From: Solobacterium sp.
GTDB lineage: Bacteria; Bacillota_I; Bacilli_A; Erysipelotrichales; Erysipelotrichaceae
DNA: 5,162 bases
Reading direction: 5' to 3'
Assembly: GCA_016291725.1 (NCBI GenBank)
Contig: JAEEYJ010000115.1
Coordinates: forward strand, 1 to 5,162
The position numbers and the translations under genes are program-made. This document shows, piece after piece, positions 1 to 5,162 of the stretch (its first letter is position 1; each line of letters opens with the position of its first letter). A model generated the notes under the pieces. That model was not told the origin of the DNA and did no database searches. It saw only the letters and a program-made list of their open reading frames with translations.

Positions 1-1
1 G

Positions 2-976
2 CATATCGTGATCCTGTTCATCGTCGGCATCCTGGGCAATGTGGTCAGCGGCATCTTTAATCCCGCCGCCGGAGCAATGATTCCGAATATCGTAGAGCCG
101 GAGCAATTGCAGCAGGCGAACGCGTACTTTTCAATAAAAAGCTCCATGGAGTCGATCCTTGGTGTCGTACTGGCCGGCGTTCTGTATGCGGTGCTGCCTT
201 TACAAGTACTTTTCCTGGCGGTAGGCGCATGCTTTGTCGCCTCCGGAATATCGGAAATGCTGATCCGCTATGATCAAACACCTTCTGCGGAACCGATAAC
301 GCTGCGTCTCGCGGTTTCAGACATGAAGGAGGGCATTCGATATCTGAAAGGCCAGAAAGCCATCATGGCCATCATCGGCGCAGCGCTGTTCATCAACTTC
401 TTCTTCACGCCTGTTACCGGAAATTTCATTCCGTATTTCATCAAGGTGGATCTGGAATCTGCCCAGGCTTATCTGTTCGACAACGTCCTGAAACCGGAAC
501 TGTGGTCATCCGTGTTCAGCGTATGCGTAGGAACCAGTTCCCTGATCGGAGCTGTGATGATGAGCACTGGAGGGCAGGAGGAAAAATGCGGGTTGAAGGT
601 TGCCAGAAGGCTGTGTGTCTTTTCGGGTGTGATGATCATCCTGGCGATCGGATACTGGTGGCTGGTGGCCTCAGACGTCTCTTTGAACGCCTTTTTGCTG
701 GTGTTCGGTGCAGGATGCCTCGCGGTTGGCTTCCTGCTCTCCTTAATCAACATTCCTCTCAACACTACGATCCAGCGCAGGGTGGAAAAGAATATGCTCA
801 GCAAGGTCGGCAGCATCATAAGCGTAGGTTCACAGGGAATGATCCCGATCGCGTCAGTATTGGCGGGGGCAGTGCTTCAGGCTTTCGGCAGCACAGTGCT
901 TCTTGCCATCTGCGCAGCAGGATTCACGATTACAGCAGTCCTGCTTTTGACAAACAGGCATATCAGATCATTGTAG
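2..976 (+). CDS. MFS permease, C-terminal part (5' end outside window)
   Basis: This is a membrane permease of the major facilitator superfamily, closest in feel to the MFS_3/enterobactin-exporter-like group that exports drugs or metabolites. The reading frame is open to the left edge (codons CAT ATC precede the GTG at 8), so the GTG is not taken as the real start; about 90-100 N-terminal residues are probably missing from a protein of about 420. The visible part has roughly nine or ten hydrophobic segments (about residues 2-24, 50-86 as a pair, 118-145, 168-188, 199-221, 228-253, 271-293 and 294-315, counted from the GTG). A family-typical stretch IPNIVEPEQLQQANA lies at about 25-39. The half-repeat before the last two helices (RRVEKNMLSKVGS, then PIASVLAGAVLQAFG) also fits. 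The substrate cannot be told from sequence. The stop codon abuts the structured RNA region downstream. Confidence 0.9.
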   Translation, partial: HIVILFIVGILGNVVSGIFNPAAGAMIPNIVEPEQLQQANAYFSIKSSMESILGVVLAGVLYAVLPLQVLFLAVGACFVASGISEMLIRYDQTPSAEPITLRLAVSDMKEGIRYLKGQKAIMAIIGAALFINFFFTPVTGNFIPYFIKVDLESAQAYLFDNVLKPELWSSVFSVCVGTSSLIGAVMMSTGGQEEKCGLKVARRLCVFSGVMIILAIGYWWLVASDVSLNAFLLVFGAGCLAVGFLLSLINIPLNTTIQRRVEKNMLSKVGSIISVGSQGMIPIASVLAGAVLQAFGSTVLLAICAAGFTITAVLLLTNRHIRSL

Positions 977-1285
977 GGCTGCATAGCATTCCCCTTGCCT
1001 CAGCAGGAATACCTGTTTCGTAAACTCTGATTCTTCGGAAGCGTGGACATGCGCAGTCCGCACTTGTGAGATCATAAGGGGTCTGGACTGTTCCAGCAAA
1101 CCTGAAGCGGCAAAAGTGGTGCCGATCCGGATCAGGACCCTGCCTGCCAGGTACTGATAACCTGGCAGAGCAGCCCGTTGAGTGAGTGGATGGCACAGAA
1201 AATGGCATGACCCGAAGATCATACCATTCCCGAAAACTATAAAACTGTCTTGTGAGCGGACCGCTGATGCTGGAGCGGTCTTTTT
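976..1285 (+). ncRNA. Candidate structured non-coding RNA with its own terminator
   Basis: No convincing ORF occupies this stretch, but it is packed with nested complementary segments. GGGCTGC (976-982) pairs perfectly with GCAGCCC (1170-1176) as a long-range closing helix. Inside it lie ATTCC/GGAAT (988-992/1006-1010), a 6-bp hairpin (1043-1048/1056-1061), a 6-bp hairpin (1063-1068/1073-1078), GGGT/ACCC (1079-1082/1137-1140) enclosing two hairpins (1083-1087/1092-1096 and 1101-1105/1132-1136, the latter with an inner CGGC/GCCG), and a perfect 9-bp hairpin (1144-1152/1160-1168). A 3' domain has a 10-bp hairpin with one mismatch (1201-1210/1219-1228). Its loop holds CCGAAG (1212-1217), complementary to CTTCGG (1033-1038), a possible pseudoknot. 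An intrinsic terminator closes the unit. The family is not identified; large Firmicutes RNAs such as raiA are the first models to test. The exact 5' end is unknown, and it may be processed from the permease transcript. Confidence 0.6.
1259..1285 (+). terminator. Intrinsic (Rho-independent) terminator
   Basis: GACCGCT (1259-1265) and AGCGGTC (1274-1280) form a perfect 7-bp, GC-rich stem with an 8-base loop, followed at once by TTTTT (1281-1285). The T-tract is on the plus strand, so it ends transcripts coming from the permease/ncRNA side. Read on the minus strand the same stem has no T-tract after it, so it is at best a weak terminator for the opposing lipoprotein transcript. Confidence 0.85.
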
Positions 1286-1310
1286 CATACTGTCTGTCAG
1301 AAGGCTCTGT

Positions 1311-1772
1311 TTACTGGCGGGCGAATACAGTCACTACGTGGATGTAGGGATCCTTGCCGTTGAACTCCCTCATCAGGACATCATCCACCGGATCGTAGAT
1401 AAAGAGCATATCATGGGCTGCAACGTCAGCCTCGAGGACTTCGTAGCTGCCCTCTTCCGTCGTTGCCCAGGCAAGCAGTTTCTCCTCCTTGTCCACGCCA
1501 TCGACCACCAGCAGGGTTCCTGTTCCGTCTGCATTGAACGTGTAGACGTTGTCCTTCTCGCCGAACATGGAAGCGTGGTCTTCTTCCTTTACTTCAACCG
1601 GATCTTCGCCTTCCTTCTCCGACACGAGCACCTTGGAAAGCTGCCAGGTGCCGACAATGGCTGCTGTGTTCTCAGCCGCCGGCTCTTCCGGTTCGTCCGC
1701 CTTGGTGCAGGCGATCATGCCGAGCGCCAGTGCGGATGCAGCGAATACCGCTGTCAGTTTTGTATATTTCAT
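1311..1772 (-). CDS. Small secreted lipoprotein, lipocalin-like fold suspected
   Basis: This 153-residue protein of unknown function is probably anchored on the outer face of the cell membrane. It has a short basic N-terminus (MKYTK), a hydrophobic stretch (about residues 6-20) and a lipobox ending M-I-A-Cys22, so Cys22 is the expected lipidated residue. An acidic, Pro/Ala-rich linker (about 23-38) leads into a compact domain. That domain opens with GTW (41-43) and has a beta-hairpin-like YTFNADGTGTLL (77-88). Both are typical of the lipocalin-like small lipoproteins common in gut Bacillota and Bacteroidota, although no family can be named with certainty. The start is set by a strong ribosome site, GGGGAGGA (1779-1786), six bases before ATG. 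It is the last gene of the minus-strand run, 82 bases after the SDR gene, and may have its own promoter. The mature protein is strongly acidic. Confidence 0.85.
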   Translation of the reverse strand: MKYTKLTAVFAASALALGMIACTKADEPEEPAAENTAAIVGTWQLSKVLVSEKEGEDPVEVKEEDHASMFGEKDNVYTFNADGTGTLLVVDGVDKEEKLLAWATTEEGSYEVLEADVAAHDMLFIYDPVDDVLMREFNGKDPYIHVVTVFARQ

Positions 1773-1801
1773 ATTCTTTCCTCCCCTTTTCTGCAGATTT
1801 C

Positions 1802-1829
1802 AGTTTACTCGTTTTTCATCAGGAATCAA
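1802..1829 (-). promoter_or_regulatory. Possible sigma-70/SigA promoter for the lipoprotein gene
   Basis: On the minus strand TTGATT (1824-1829) could serve as a -35 and TAAACT (1802-1807) as a -10, separated by 16 bases and lying about 30 bases upstream of the lipoprotein start. The match to TTGACA/TATAAT is moderate (four of six positions each). It sits in the widest gap of the minus-strand run, and no clear terminator separates the SDR from the lipoprotein, so read-through transcription is also possible. Confidence 0.3.
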
Positions 1830-1854
1830 TCCGGACATGGTTTATTGTCGTCTG

Positions 1855-2622
1855 CTACTCCAGCGTCCAGCCACCGTCGATCAACTGAAGCGTACCGGTT
1901 ACCATGGACGATGCGTCGCTCAGGAAGTAGATGACAGCAGCGGCAACATCGCTGATTGTACCCAGCCGGTCAAGCGGAATCTTCGACACAATGCGCTCAT
2001 GGAATTCAGGATCATCCAGCCGTTCTGCTGTGCCGGGTGTATAGACGAATGTCGGACCGATGGCATTGACCGTGATATTGTCCTTCGCCCATTCAGCGGC
2101 CAGCACCTTCGTCAGCATAACGATGCCGCCCTTCGATGCACAGTAGACGCTTTCATCCCGGATGGCAACCACTCCGGCCTGGGAGGACATCATGCAGATC
2201 CTGCCCCCGCCGGTCCTGCGCATGCTGGCTGCAGCTGCCTGGGCAAAGAAGAAACAGCCTTTCAGGTTGAGATCCATCATCTCATCCCAGTCTGCCTCTG
2301 TTACCTCATACGCTGGGATAGGATTGCCCATGCCGGCATTGTTGAAGAGTCCGTCAATCTTTCCGCAGGCAGCCTCTATTTCAGCCACACAGGCACGGAT
2401 GCTTTCAACATTTCTGAGGTCAGCTGTGAATACACCGGCTTTCCCACCGTCTTCCTCGATCTCTTTCCGGCAGGTTTCCAGAAGCGGCTTTGAGCGGGCT
2501 ACCAGCGCGACACGCGCACCGGCTTTGGCAAGTTCCTTGGCAACGCCGTATCCGATGCCGCGGCTGGCACCGGTGACGATGATGGTTTTGTCTTTCAGAG
2601 AAAAACTGTCGAGCAAAGACAT
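1855..2622 (-). CDS. Classical SDR-family NAD(P)-dependent oxidoreductase
   Basis: This 255-residue cytoplasmic short-chain dehydrogenase/reductase has the usual length of the classical SDR family and catalyses NAD(P)-linked oxidation or reduction of a carbonyl/hydroxyl group on an unknown small molecule. Visible motifs are the Rossmann cofactor site TGASRGIG (17-24), an acidic Asp68 in ADL, NNAG (94-97), Asn119 in NLKG, catalytic Ser147, and the YCASK active site with Tyr160 and Lys164. The Arg at 43 after strand 2 hints at NADP preference but is not decisive. The C-terminus LIDGGWTLE is typical of FabG/gluconate-5-dehydrogenase-like members. The catalytic tetrad Asn-Ser-Tyr-Lys is intact, so the enzyme should be active. 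The start is supported by AAGGAGG eight bases before ATG. It follows the flavodoxin gene by 27 bases, which suggests co-transcription. The substrate is not inferable; 3-oxoacyl, sugar-acid or steroid-type substrates are all possible. Confidence 0.93.
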   Translation of the reverse strand: MSLLDSFSLKDKTIIVTGASRGIGYGVAKELAKAGARVALVARSKPLLETCRKEIEEDGGKAGVFTADLRNVESIRACVAEIEAACGKIDGLFNNAGMGNPIPAYEVTEADWDEMMDLNLKGCFFFAQAAAASMRRTGGGRICMMSSQAGVVAIRDESVYCASKGGIVMLTKVLAAEWAKDNITVNAIGPTFVYTPGTAERLDDPEFHERIVSKIPLDRLGTISDVAAAVIYFLSDASSMVTGTLQLIDGGWTLE

Positions 2623-2649
2623 AGAGCATCCTCCTTTATCATTCTGTTC

Positions 2650-3099
2650 CTAGAAGTCCTTCAGTTCAGCAGCGCTGCTGACACGCTTCGCATCAACAGA
2701 TTCTGCTCCTTTTACATAGGGAGCGAGCTTTTCCGCGCTTCTTCCGATCCCGCTTCCGCCGGATGTAGCAAAGGCATGAACGGCCTTGCCGCTCCAGTCG
2801 TAGGCTTTGCAGAATGTATTGATTACATTCGGGGCACAGCCGTACCAGATCGGGAAACCGATGTAAACGGTGTCGTATTGGTCAAAATCCTCTATGGTAC
2901 CGGCAACCGGTACATCCTTTTTGGCGATGTATTCCCGGTTGCATCTTGCGAGAGGATTCATCCAGTTGAGGTCTGCTCTGGAATAGGGTTTCTCCGGCTG
3001 GATCTCATAGAGTTCCGCGCCTTTTTCCGCTGCGAGTTCCTTTGCGACGCCTGCCGTCTTTCCCGACTCGGCACTGAAGTACACTACCAGAATGCTCAT
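2650..3099 (-). CDS. Flavodoxin (Flavodoxin_4-like), FMN-binding
   Basis: This 149-residue cytoplasmic flavodoxin is expected to bind FMN and carry one or two electrons to partner reductases. It opens with the phosphate-binding loop YFSAESGKT (7-15) after a hydrophobic first strand. It continues with the family-typical DLNWMNPLARCNREY segment (43-57), then YIGFPIWYGCAPNVINTF (79-96), whose Trp85/Tyr86 would flank the flavin. SGGSGIG (113-119) forms the second isoalloxazine loop. These features match the Flavodoxin_4 group common in anaerobic Firmicutes rather than the long-chain FldA type. Ser12 and Lys14 in the loop differ from the commoner T-G-N/T-T pattern but keep a P-loop-like spacing. 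The start is supported by GGAGGA about seven bases before ATG. It lies between the cupin (35-base gap) and the SDR (27-base gap), consistent with a shared redox role, but its reductase partner is unknown. Confidence 0.93.
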   Translation of the reverse strand: MSILVVYFSAESGKTAGVAKELAAEKGAELYEIQPEKPYSRADLNWMNPLARCNREYIAKKDVPVAGTIEDFDQYDTVYIGFPIWYGCAPNVINTFCKAYDWSGKAVHAFATSGGSGIGRSAEKLAPYVKGAESVDAKRVSSAAELKDF

Positions 3100-3134
3100 T
3101 CACAATTCCTCCGTTCATTCTTTGTACTTTGCGA

Positions 3135-3494
3135 TTATCCAACAATATAGTCACCGGGATCAAAGGCAGGAACCGTCAGGACCCAGAATCCGGTATCTTC
3201 CAGCGCTTCGATTATCTCGTGCTCATCACCCGGTTCGGCAACCAGCAGATCACCGGCGGAAAAGCATTCTGTTTCTCCGTTGATCTTCATCCGGCAGCTG
3301 CCTTTTACAAACATGTATACTTCTTCCGTAATCACATGATGATGCTTTTCTTCGGATGCGCCTTTGGTCAGCCTGGTTTCGGCAATCGCATAATTGCTTC
3401 GCCGGATTTCTGCTGTTCGGCCGATGAATTCAGCCAGGCTGCTTCCATTGCCCTTGTCATTGTATACTGCGTCTTTTCCGCGTATTGCCTTCAT
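3135..3494 (-). CDS. Single-domain cupin protein (Cupin_2)
   Basis: This 119-residue protein has one conserved beta-barrel cupin domain covering most of its length. Motif 1 runs from Gly45 through His51, His53 and Glu58 to Gly65, matching G(x)5HxH(x)4E(x)6G exactly. Motif 2 runs Gly81, Pro88-Gly89, His92, with Glu87 where a Pro is usual. His51, His53, Glu58 and His92 would ligate a divalent metal. Such small cupins act as isomerases, dioxygenases, lyases or sugar/ligand sensors, so the reaction cannot be told. The start ATG follows an AGGTG ribosome site about five bases upstream, which lies inside the last codons of the HAD gene. The two genes are only four bases apart, so translational coupling is likely. 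The cupin-flavodoxin pairing suggests involvement with a redox-active small molecule, which is inference only. Confidence 0.9.
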   Translation of the reverse strand: MKAIRGKDAVYNDKGNGSSLAEFIGRTAEIRRSNYAIAETRLTKGASEEKHHHVITEEVYMFVKGSCRMKINGETECFSAGDLLVAEPGDEHEIIEALEDTGFWVLTVPAFDPGDYIVG

Positions 3495-3498
3495 GTTT

Positions 3499-4173
3499 TC
3501 ACCTCATATCTGCATGCAGTCTGTGATCCTGCGGCTTCTGCTGATCGGAATCCAGCCCGGTTATTTCGAGCAGGTCATGGACAGTCCAGCTTTCCGCTCC
3601 GTTCGGGATGCACGGGTTCCCCTCCGGAAGGTACAGGATGCCCCGGATTCCCGCGTTCACTGCGCAGTCCATGTCAATCGTTCTGTCACCGACGTAGAAC
3701 GTCCTTTCCCGGTCCAGTCCGTATTTGTCGATCAGATAATTCACCGCGTCCGGGACAGGTTTGCGCGCAAAGCCGTATTCCTTTGTGACGATTTCCTCAA
3801 AGAAACCGGATACACCCAGCCTGGCAAGAACGGATTCCGTTGACCGTCCGCTGTGCGTATACAGGCAATGCTTTGCGCCATTGTCTGTCAGAATTGCCAG
3901 TGTTTCCTGTACGCCCGGATTCAGCCGGAGTTCCTGATCCCTTTGTACTCTGAGCTCTGTAAACCGCTTGTGAACGGTATCATAGGCAATGCCTGTCTCA
4001 GCAGAGATTCTCCGGATGCAGCTGCTGACGGAGGTGTATATGACCTCTCTATGGATTTCTTCCTGATCCAGATCCAGTCCTGCTTCCCGGAATGCTTCAT
4101 ACAGGCTTGGAACGATCACCTTGTATGAATCCAGCAGCGTTCCGTCCAGATCCCATATAAATGCTCTGTTCAT
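3499..4173 (-). CDS. HAD-IA family phosphatase (Gph/PgmB-like)
   Basis: This 224-residue cytoplasmic haloacid-dehalogenase-type hydrolase probably removes phosphate from a small metabolite. All four motifs are present: motif I WDLDGTLLDS with nucleophile Asp8 and acid/base Asp10; motif II Thr106 in LYTHSG; motif III Lys138 in RKP; motif IV GDRTID with Asp163 and Asp167. The alpha-helical cap lies between about 16 and 85, giving the C1-cap, phosphoglycolate-phosphatase/beta-phosphoglucomutase-like layout. A nucleophile, cap and motif set this complete argues for an active enzyme; the substrate is unknown. The C-terminal 20 residues (Asp/Gln/His-rich) extend beyond the core. No good ribosome site precedes the ATG. 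Instead the start overlaps the stop of the small upstream ORF by four bases (ATGA), which suggests coupled translation. The cupin follows four bases after the stop. Confidence 0.93.
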   Translation of the reverse strand: MNRAFIWDLDGTLLDSYKVIVPSLYEAFREAGLDLDQEEIHREVIYTSVSSCIRRISAETGIAYDTVHKRFTELRVQRDQELRLNPGVQETLAILTDNGAKHCLYTHSGRSTESVLARLGVSGFFEEIVTKEYGFARKPVPDAVNYLIDKYGLDRERTFYVGDRTIDMDCAVNAGIRGILYLPEGNPCIPNGAESWTVHDLLEITGLDSDQQKPQDHRLHADMR

Positions 4174-4280
4174 CGTTGATCACACCCGTTCTTCCGGATC
4201 TGCACCTGCAGTCCGGGAGATTGTCTCCGTAACTCCTTTGCAGTATTGGTTCTTGTATTGTACAGGCATAATGTTTTCAT
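4170..4280 (-). CDS. Small 36-residue ORF coupled to the HAD gene
   Basis: This is a short reading frame (36 codons plus stop) encoding MKTLCLYNTRTN, then TAKELRRQSPGLQVQ, then IRKNGCDQR. An ideal ribosome site, AGGAG (4287-4291), lies six bases before its ATG, and its TGA overlaps the HAD start as ATGA. It fills most of the otherwise empty 149-base gap between the YcaQ-like and HAD genes. The product is basic and has no membrane segment or signal. The spacing C-x-x-N ... A-x-x-L ... P-x-L-x-V ... G-C faintly resembles the first half of the DUF1450/YuzB family (Cys-x-x-Asn near the start and a Gly-Cys later). It stops before the second cysteine cluster, so it could be a remnant, an unrelated small protein, or a leader peptide whose translation delivers ribosomes to the HAD start. 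The DUF1450 link is weak inference. Confidence 0.5.
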   Translation of the reverse strand: MKTLCLYNTRTNTAKELRRQSPGLQVQIRKNGCDQR

Positions 4281-4286
4281 GATCAT

Positions 4287-4291
4287 CTCCT
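4287..4291 (-). promoter_or_regulatory. Ribosome binding site that supports the small ORF
   Basis: AGGAG on the minus strand lies six bases before the ATG at 4278-4280. No comparable site lies before the HAD start at 4173 (only a GGGTG more than ten bases upstream). This site is therefore the best translation entry point for both the small ORF and, by coupling, the HAD gene. Confidence 0.6.
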
Positions 4292-4322
4292 GTCCGGCAA
4301 ATCCATAATCAGTGTACCATCC

Positions 4323-5162
4323 TCACGGATGCGGCGGTTCCTGAACCGGGGCATCCCACAGATCCTGCTCTTTATAGGTACAGTCATTGAACCGGGCAAA
4401 CCGCTTCAGCCGTATGTTGATCGATTTGTTCAGCTTCCTGGTTTTCCGGACACCCGGCTCCAGCCAGATTCCTTTAACAATCAGTTCCCCATCCTTGATC
4501 ACCGGCTCGATCCGGCCGGCCAGCCTGTCCCCGTACAGCAGCGGCAGTACATAGTACCCGTATCTGCGTTTCTCCCGCGGTGTATAGATCTCCCAGGTGT
4601 ACTGATAGTCAAAGATCTTTTCTATCAAGGCTCTGTCCCACAGCAATGGATCCAGCGGCGCCAGGAATTCACAGCGCCGGCGGATTTCTGTGCTGTTCAT
4701 TGCCTGCTCAAGCAGCGGTACATCTTCCCTAAGTATATAGAAGGCTGCAGGAATCCCGTCCACCCGGACCTGTACTGTTTCCCCTTCGCTGTACAGTTCC
4801 TCGAAGATCCGGTTCCTGTCCGCCGGACGCAGCTCCCTGATGCCCAGGAGAGCGGTGGATCCACGGTTCCACAGCATGCCGACCGCTCCGATCCTTCTTT
4901 TCACCCGCCACTTTGCATAATCATGCACATCCGGCAGCGGATCCTCCGCTTCCAGCAGTTCCCCCGCAATATGCCTTTCTGCCAGATCATAGTATTTCCG
5001 GGCACCGTCCTTATGATGAATGATCAGGTCCCCCGTTGTATACAGCTGTTCCAGAACAGAACGCGAAGCCTTCGTCGGTCCGCCGTCCCAGTCCCCGCTC
5101 GAGTGGATGGAGGAATGCCAGCTGATGCTGCCAGACAGCGGCAAGGTAGCAGAACTGACATA
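4323..5162 (-). CDS. YcaQ-like winged-helix DNA-binding protein (HTH_42), 5' end outside window
   Basis: This is the C-terminal part of a winged-helix protein of the HTH_42/DUF1006 family, whose studied members (E. coli YcaQ/AlkX, Streptomyces AlkZ) are DNA glycosylases that unhook interstrand crosslinks or remove bulky alkylated bases. The frame is open to the right edge, so the TTG at 5144 is not the real start and perhaps 100 or more N-terminal residues are missing. Counted from that TTG, visible landmarks are a winged-helix stretch with GDLIIHHKDGARKYYDLAER (38-57), LAPLDPLLWDR (161-171) and KRRYGYYVLPLL (192-203), followed by a basic tail (KTRKLNKSINIRLKRFARF, 234-252). These match the family closely. 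The catalytic Gln-x-Gln motif of true glycosylases would lie in the missing N-terminus, so activity cannot be judged. It is first in the visible minus-strand run, 42 bases before the small ORF. Confidence 0.88.
   Translation of the reverse strand, partial: YVSSATLPLSGSISWHSSIHSSGDWDGGPTKASRSVLEQLYTTGDLIIHHKDGARKYYDLAERHIAGELLEAEDPLPDVHDYAKWRVKRRIGAVGMLWNRGSTALLGIRELRPADRNRIFEELYSEGETVQVRVDGIPAAFYILREDVPLLEQAMNSTEIRRRCEFLAPLDPLLWDRALIEKIFDYQYTWEIYTPREKRRYGYYVLPLLYGDRLAGRIEPVIKDGELIVKGIWLEPGVRKTRKLNKSINIRLKRFARFNDCTYKEQDLWDAPVQEPPHP

Noticed and set aside
947..974. TTGACA ... CATTGT as a promoter for the structured RNA
   Set aside because: The -35 is perfect but the -10 matches only three of six positions, and the implied start at about 980-982 would remove most of the 5' strand of the closing helix. 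It is kept as a question in the findings rather than called as a feature.
1124..1133. GATCCGGATC palindrome as an operator
   Set aside because: It lies inside a nested helix of the candidate RNA and is not next to any promoter, so RNA pairing is the simpler explanation.
976..1285. A riboswitch or T-box leader for a downstream gene
   Set aside because: There is no plus-strand gene downstream; the next gene converges on the opposite strand. I also do not see the T-box AGGGTGGNACC core, a B12 box, or lysine or FMN aptamer motifs.
968..1288. 106-codon minus-strand ORF across the intergenic region
   Set aside because: It has no ribosome site, overlaps the permease end and the terminator, has a low-complexity non-family-like product, and is better explained by the RNA structure on the plus strand.
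1182..1934. Long plus-strand ORFs at 1182-1934 and 1549-2493
   Set aside because: They lie antisense to the lipoprotein and SDR genes, which have full motif sets, ribosome sites and lengths. The plus-strand products are Cys/His/Ser-rich with no recognisable domain, as expected for shadow frames.
3129..3843. Plus-strand ORFs opposite the cupin and HAD genes
   Set aside because: They are shadow frames; the minus-strand genes carry intact catalytic or metal-binding motifs and proper operon spacing.
4281..4322. Internal promoter in the gap after the YcaQ-like gene
   Set aside because: A TACACT could be a -10, but no -35-like hexamer lies at a proper distance upstream, so there is no supportable promoter.

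Overview
The window is 5,162 bases of medium-GC DNA that looks like the chromosome of a Bacillota (Firmicutes) bacterium, possibly a gut-associated clostridial lineage. The basis is strong AGGAGG-type ribosome sites, a short lipoprotein with a typical Gram-positive signal, and a Flavodoxin_4-type flavodoxin next to a cupin and an SDR. No taxon-specific marker is present, so the placement is tentative. There is no sign of phage, insertion sequence, CRISPR or integration site.

Left side, plus strand (1-1285): the C-terminal three quarters of an MFS drug/metabolite exporter-like permease runs in from the left edge and stops at 976. It is followed by about 280 bases with no credible gene. This stretch is dense in self-complementary segments that nest into one coherent fold: a long-range closing helix, several hairpins and a possible loop-helix pseudoknot. 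It ends in a clean intrinsic terminator (1259-1285). I interpret it as a structured non-coding RNA; it is the most interesting item in the window.

Right side, minus strand (5162 down to 1311): genes on one strand with short gaps, in transcription order. They are a YcaQ-like winged-helix protein (5' end outside the window), a previously unlisted 36-codon small ORF with an excellent ribosome site and an ATGA overlap with the next gene, a HAD-IA phosphatase, a single-domain cupin, a flavodoxin, a classical SDR oxidoreductase, and a small lipoprotein. The spacing from the small ORF to the SDR (4-base overlap, then gaps of 4, 35 and 27 bases) suggests one operon. The lipoprotein sits 82 bases further on, with a possible promoter of its own.

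Functionally the minus-strand genes read as a small-molecule redox, repair and housekeeping set: FMN flavodoxin, NAD(P) dehydrogenase, phosphatase, cupin and a DNA-repair-type protein. No single pathway can be assigned. The minus-strand operon and the plus-strand permease/RNA unit converge at about 1285-1311. The only terminator there has its T-tract facing the plus direction.
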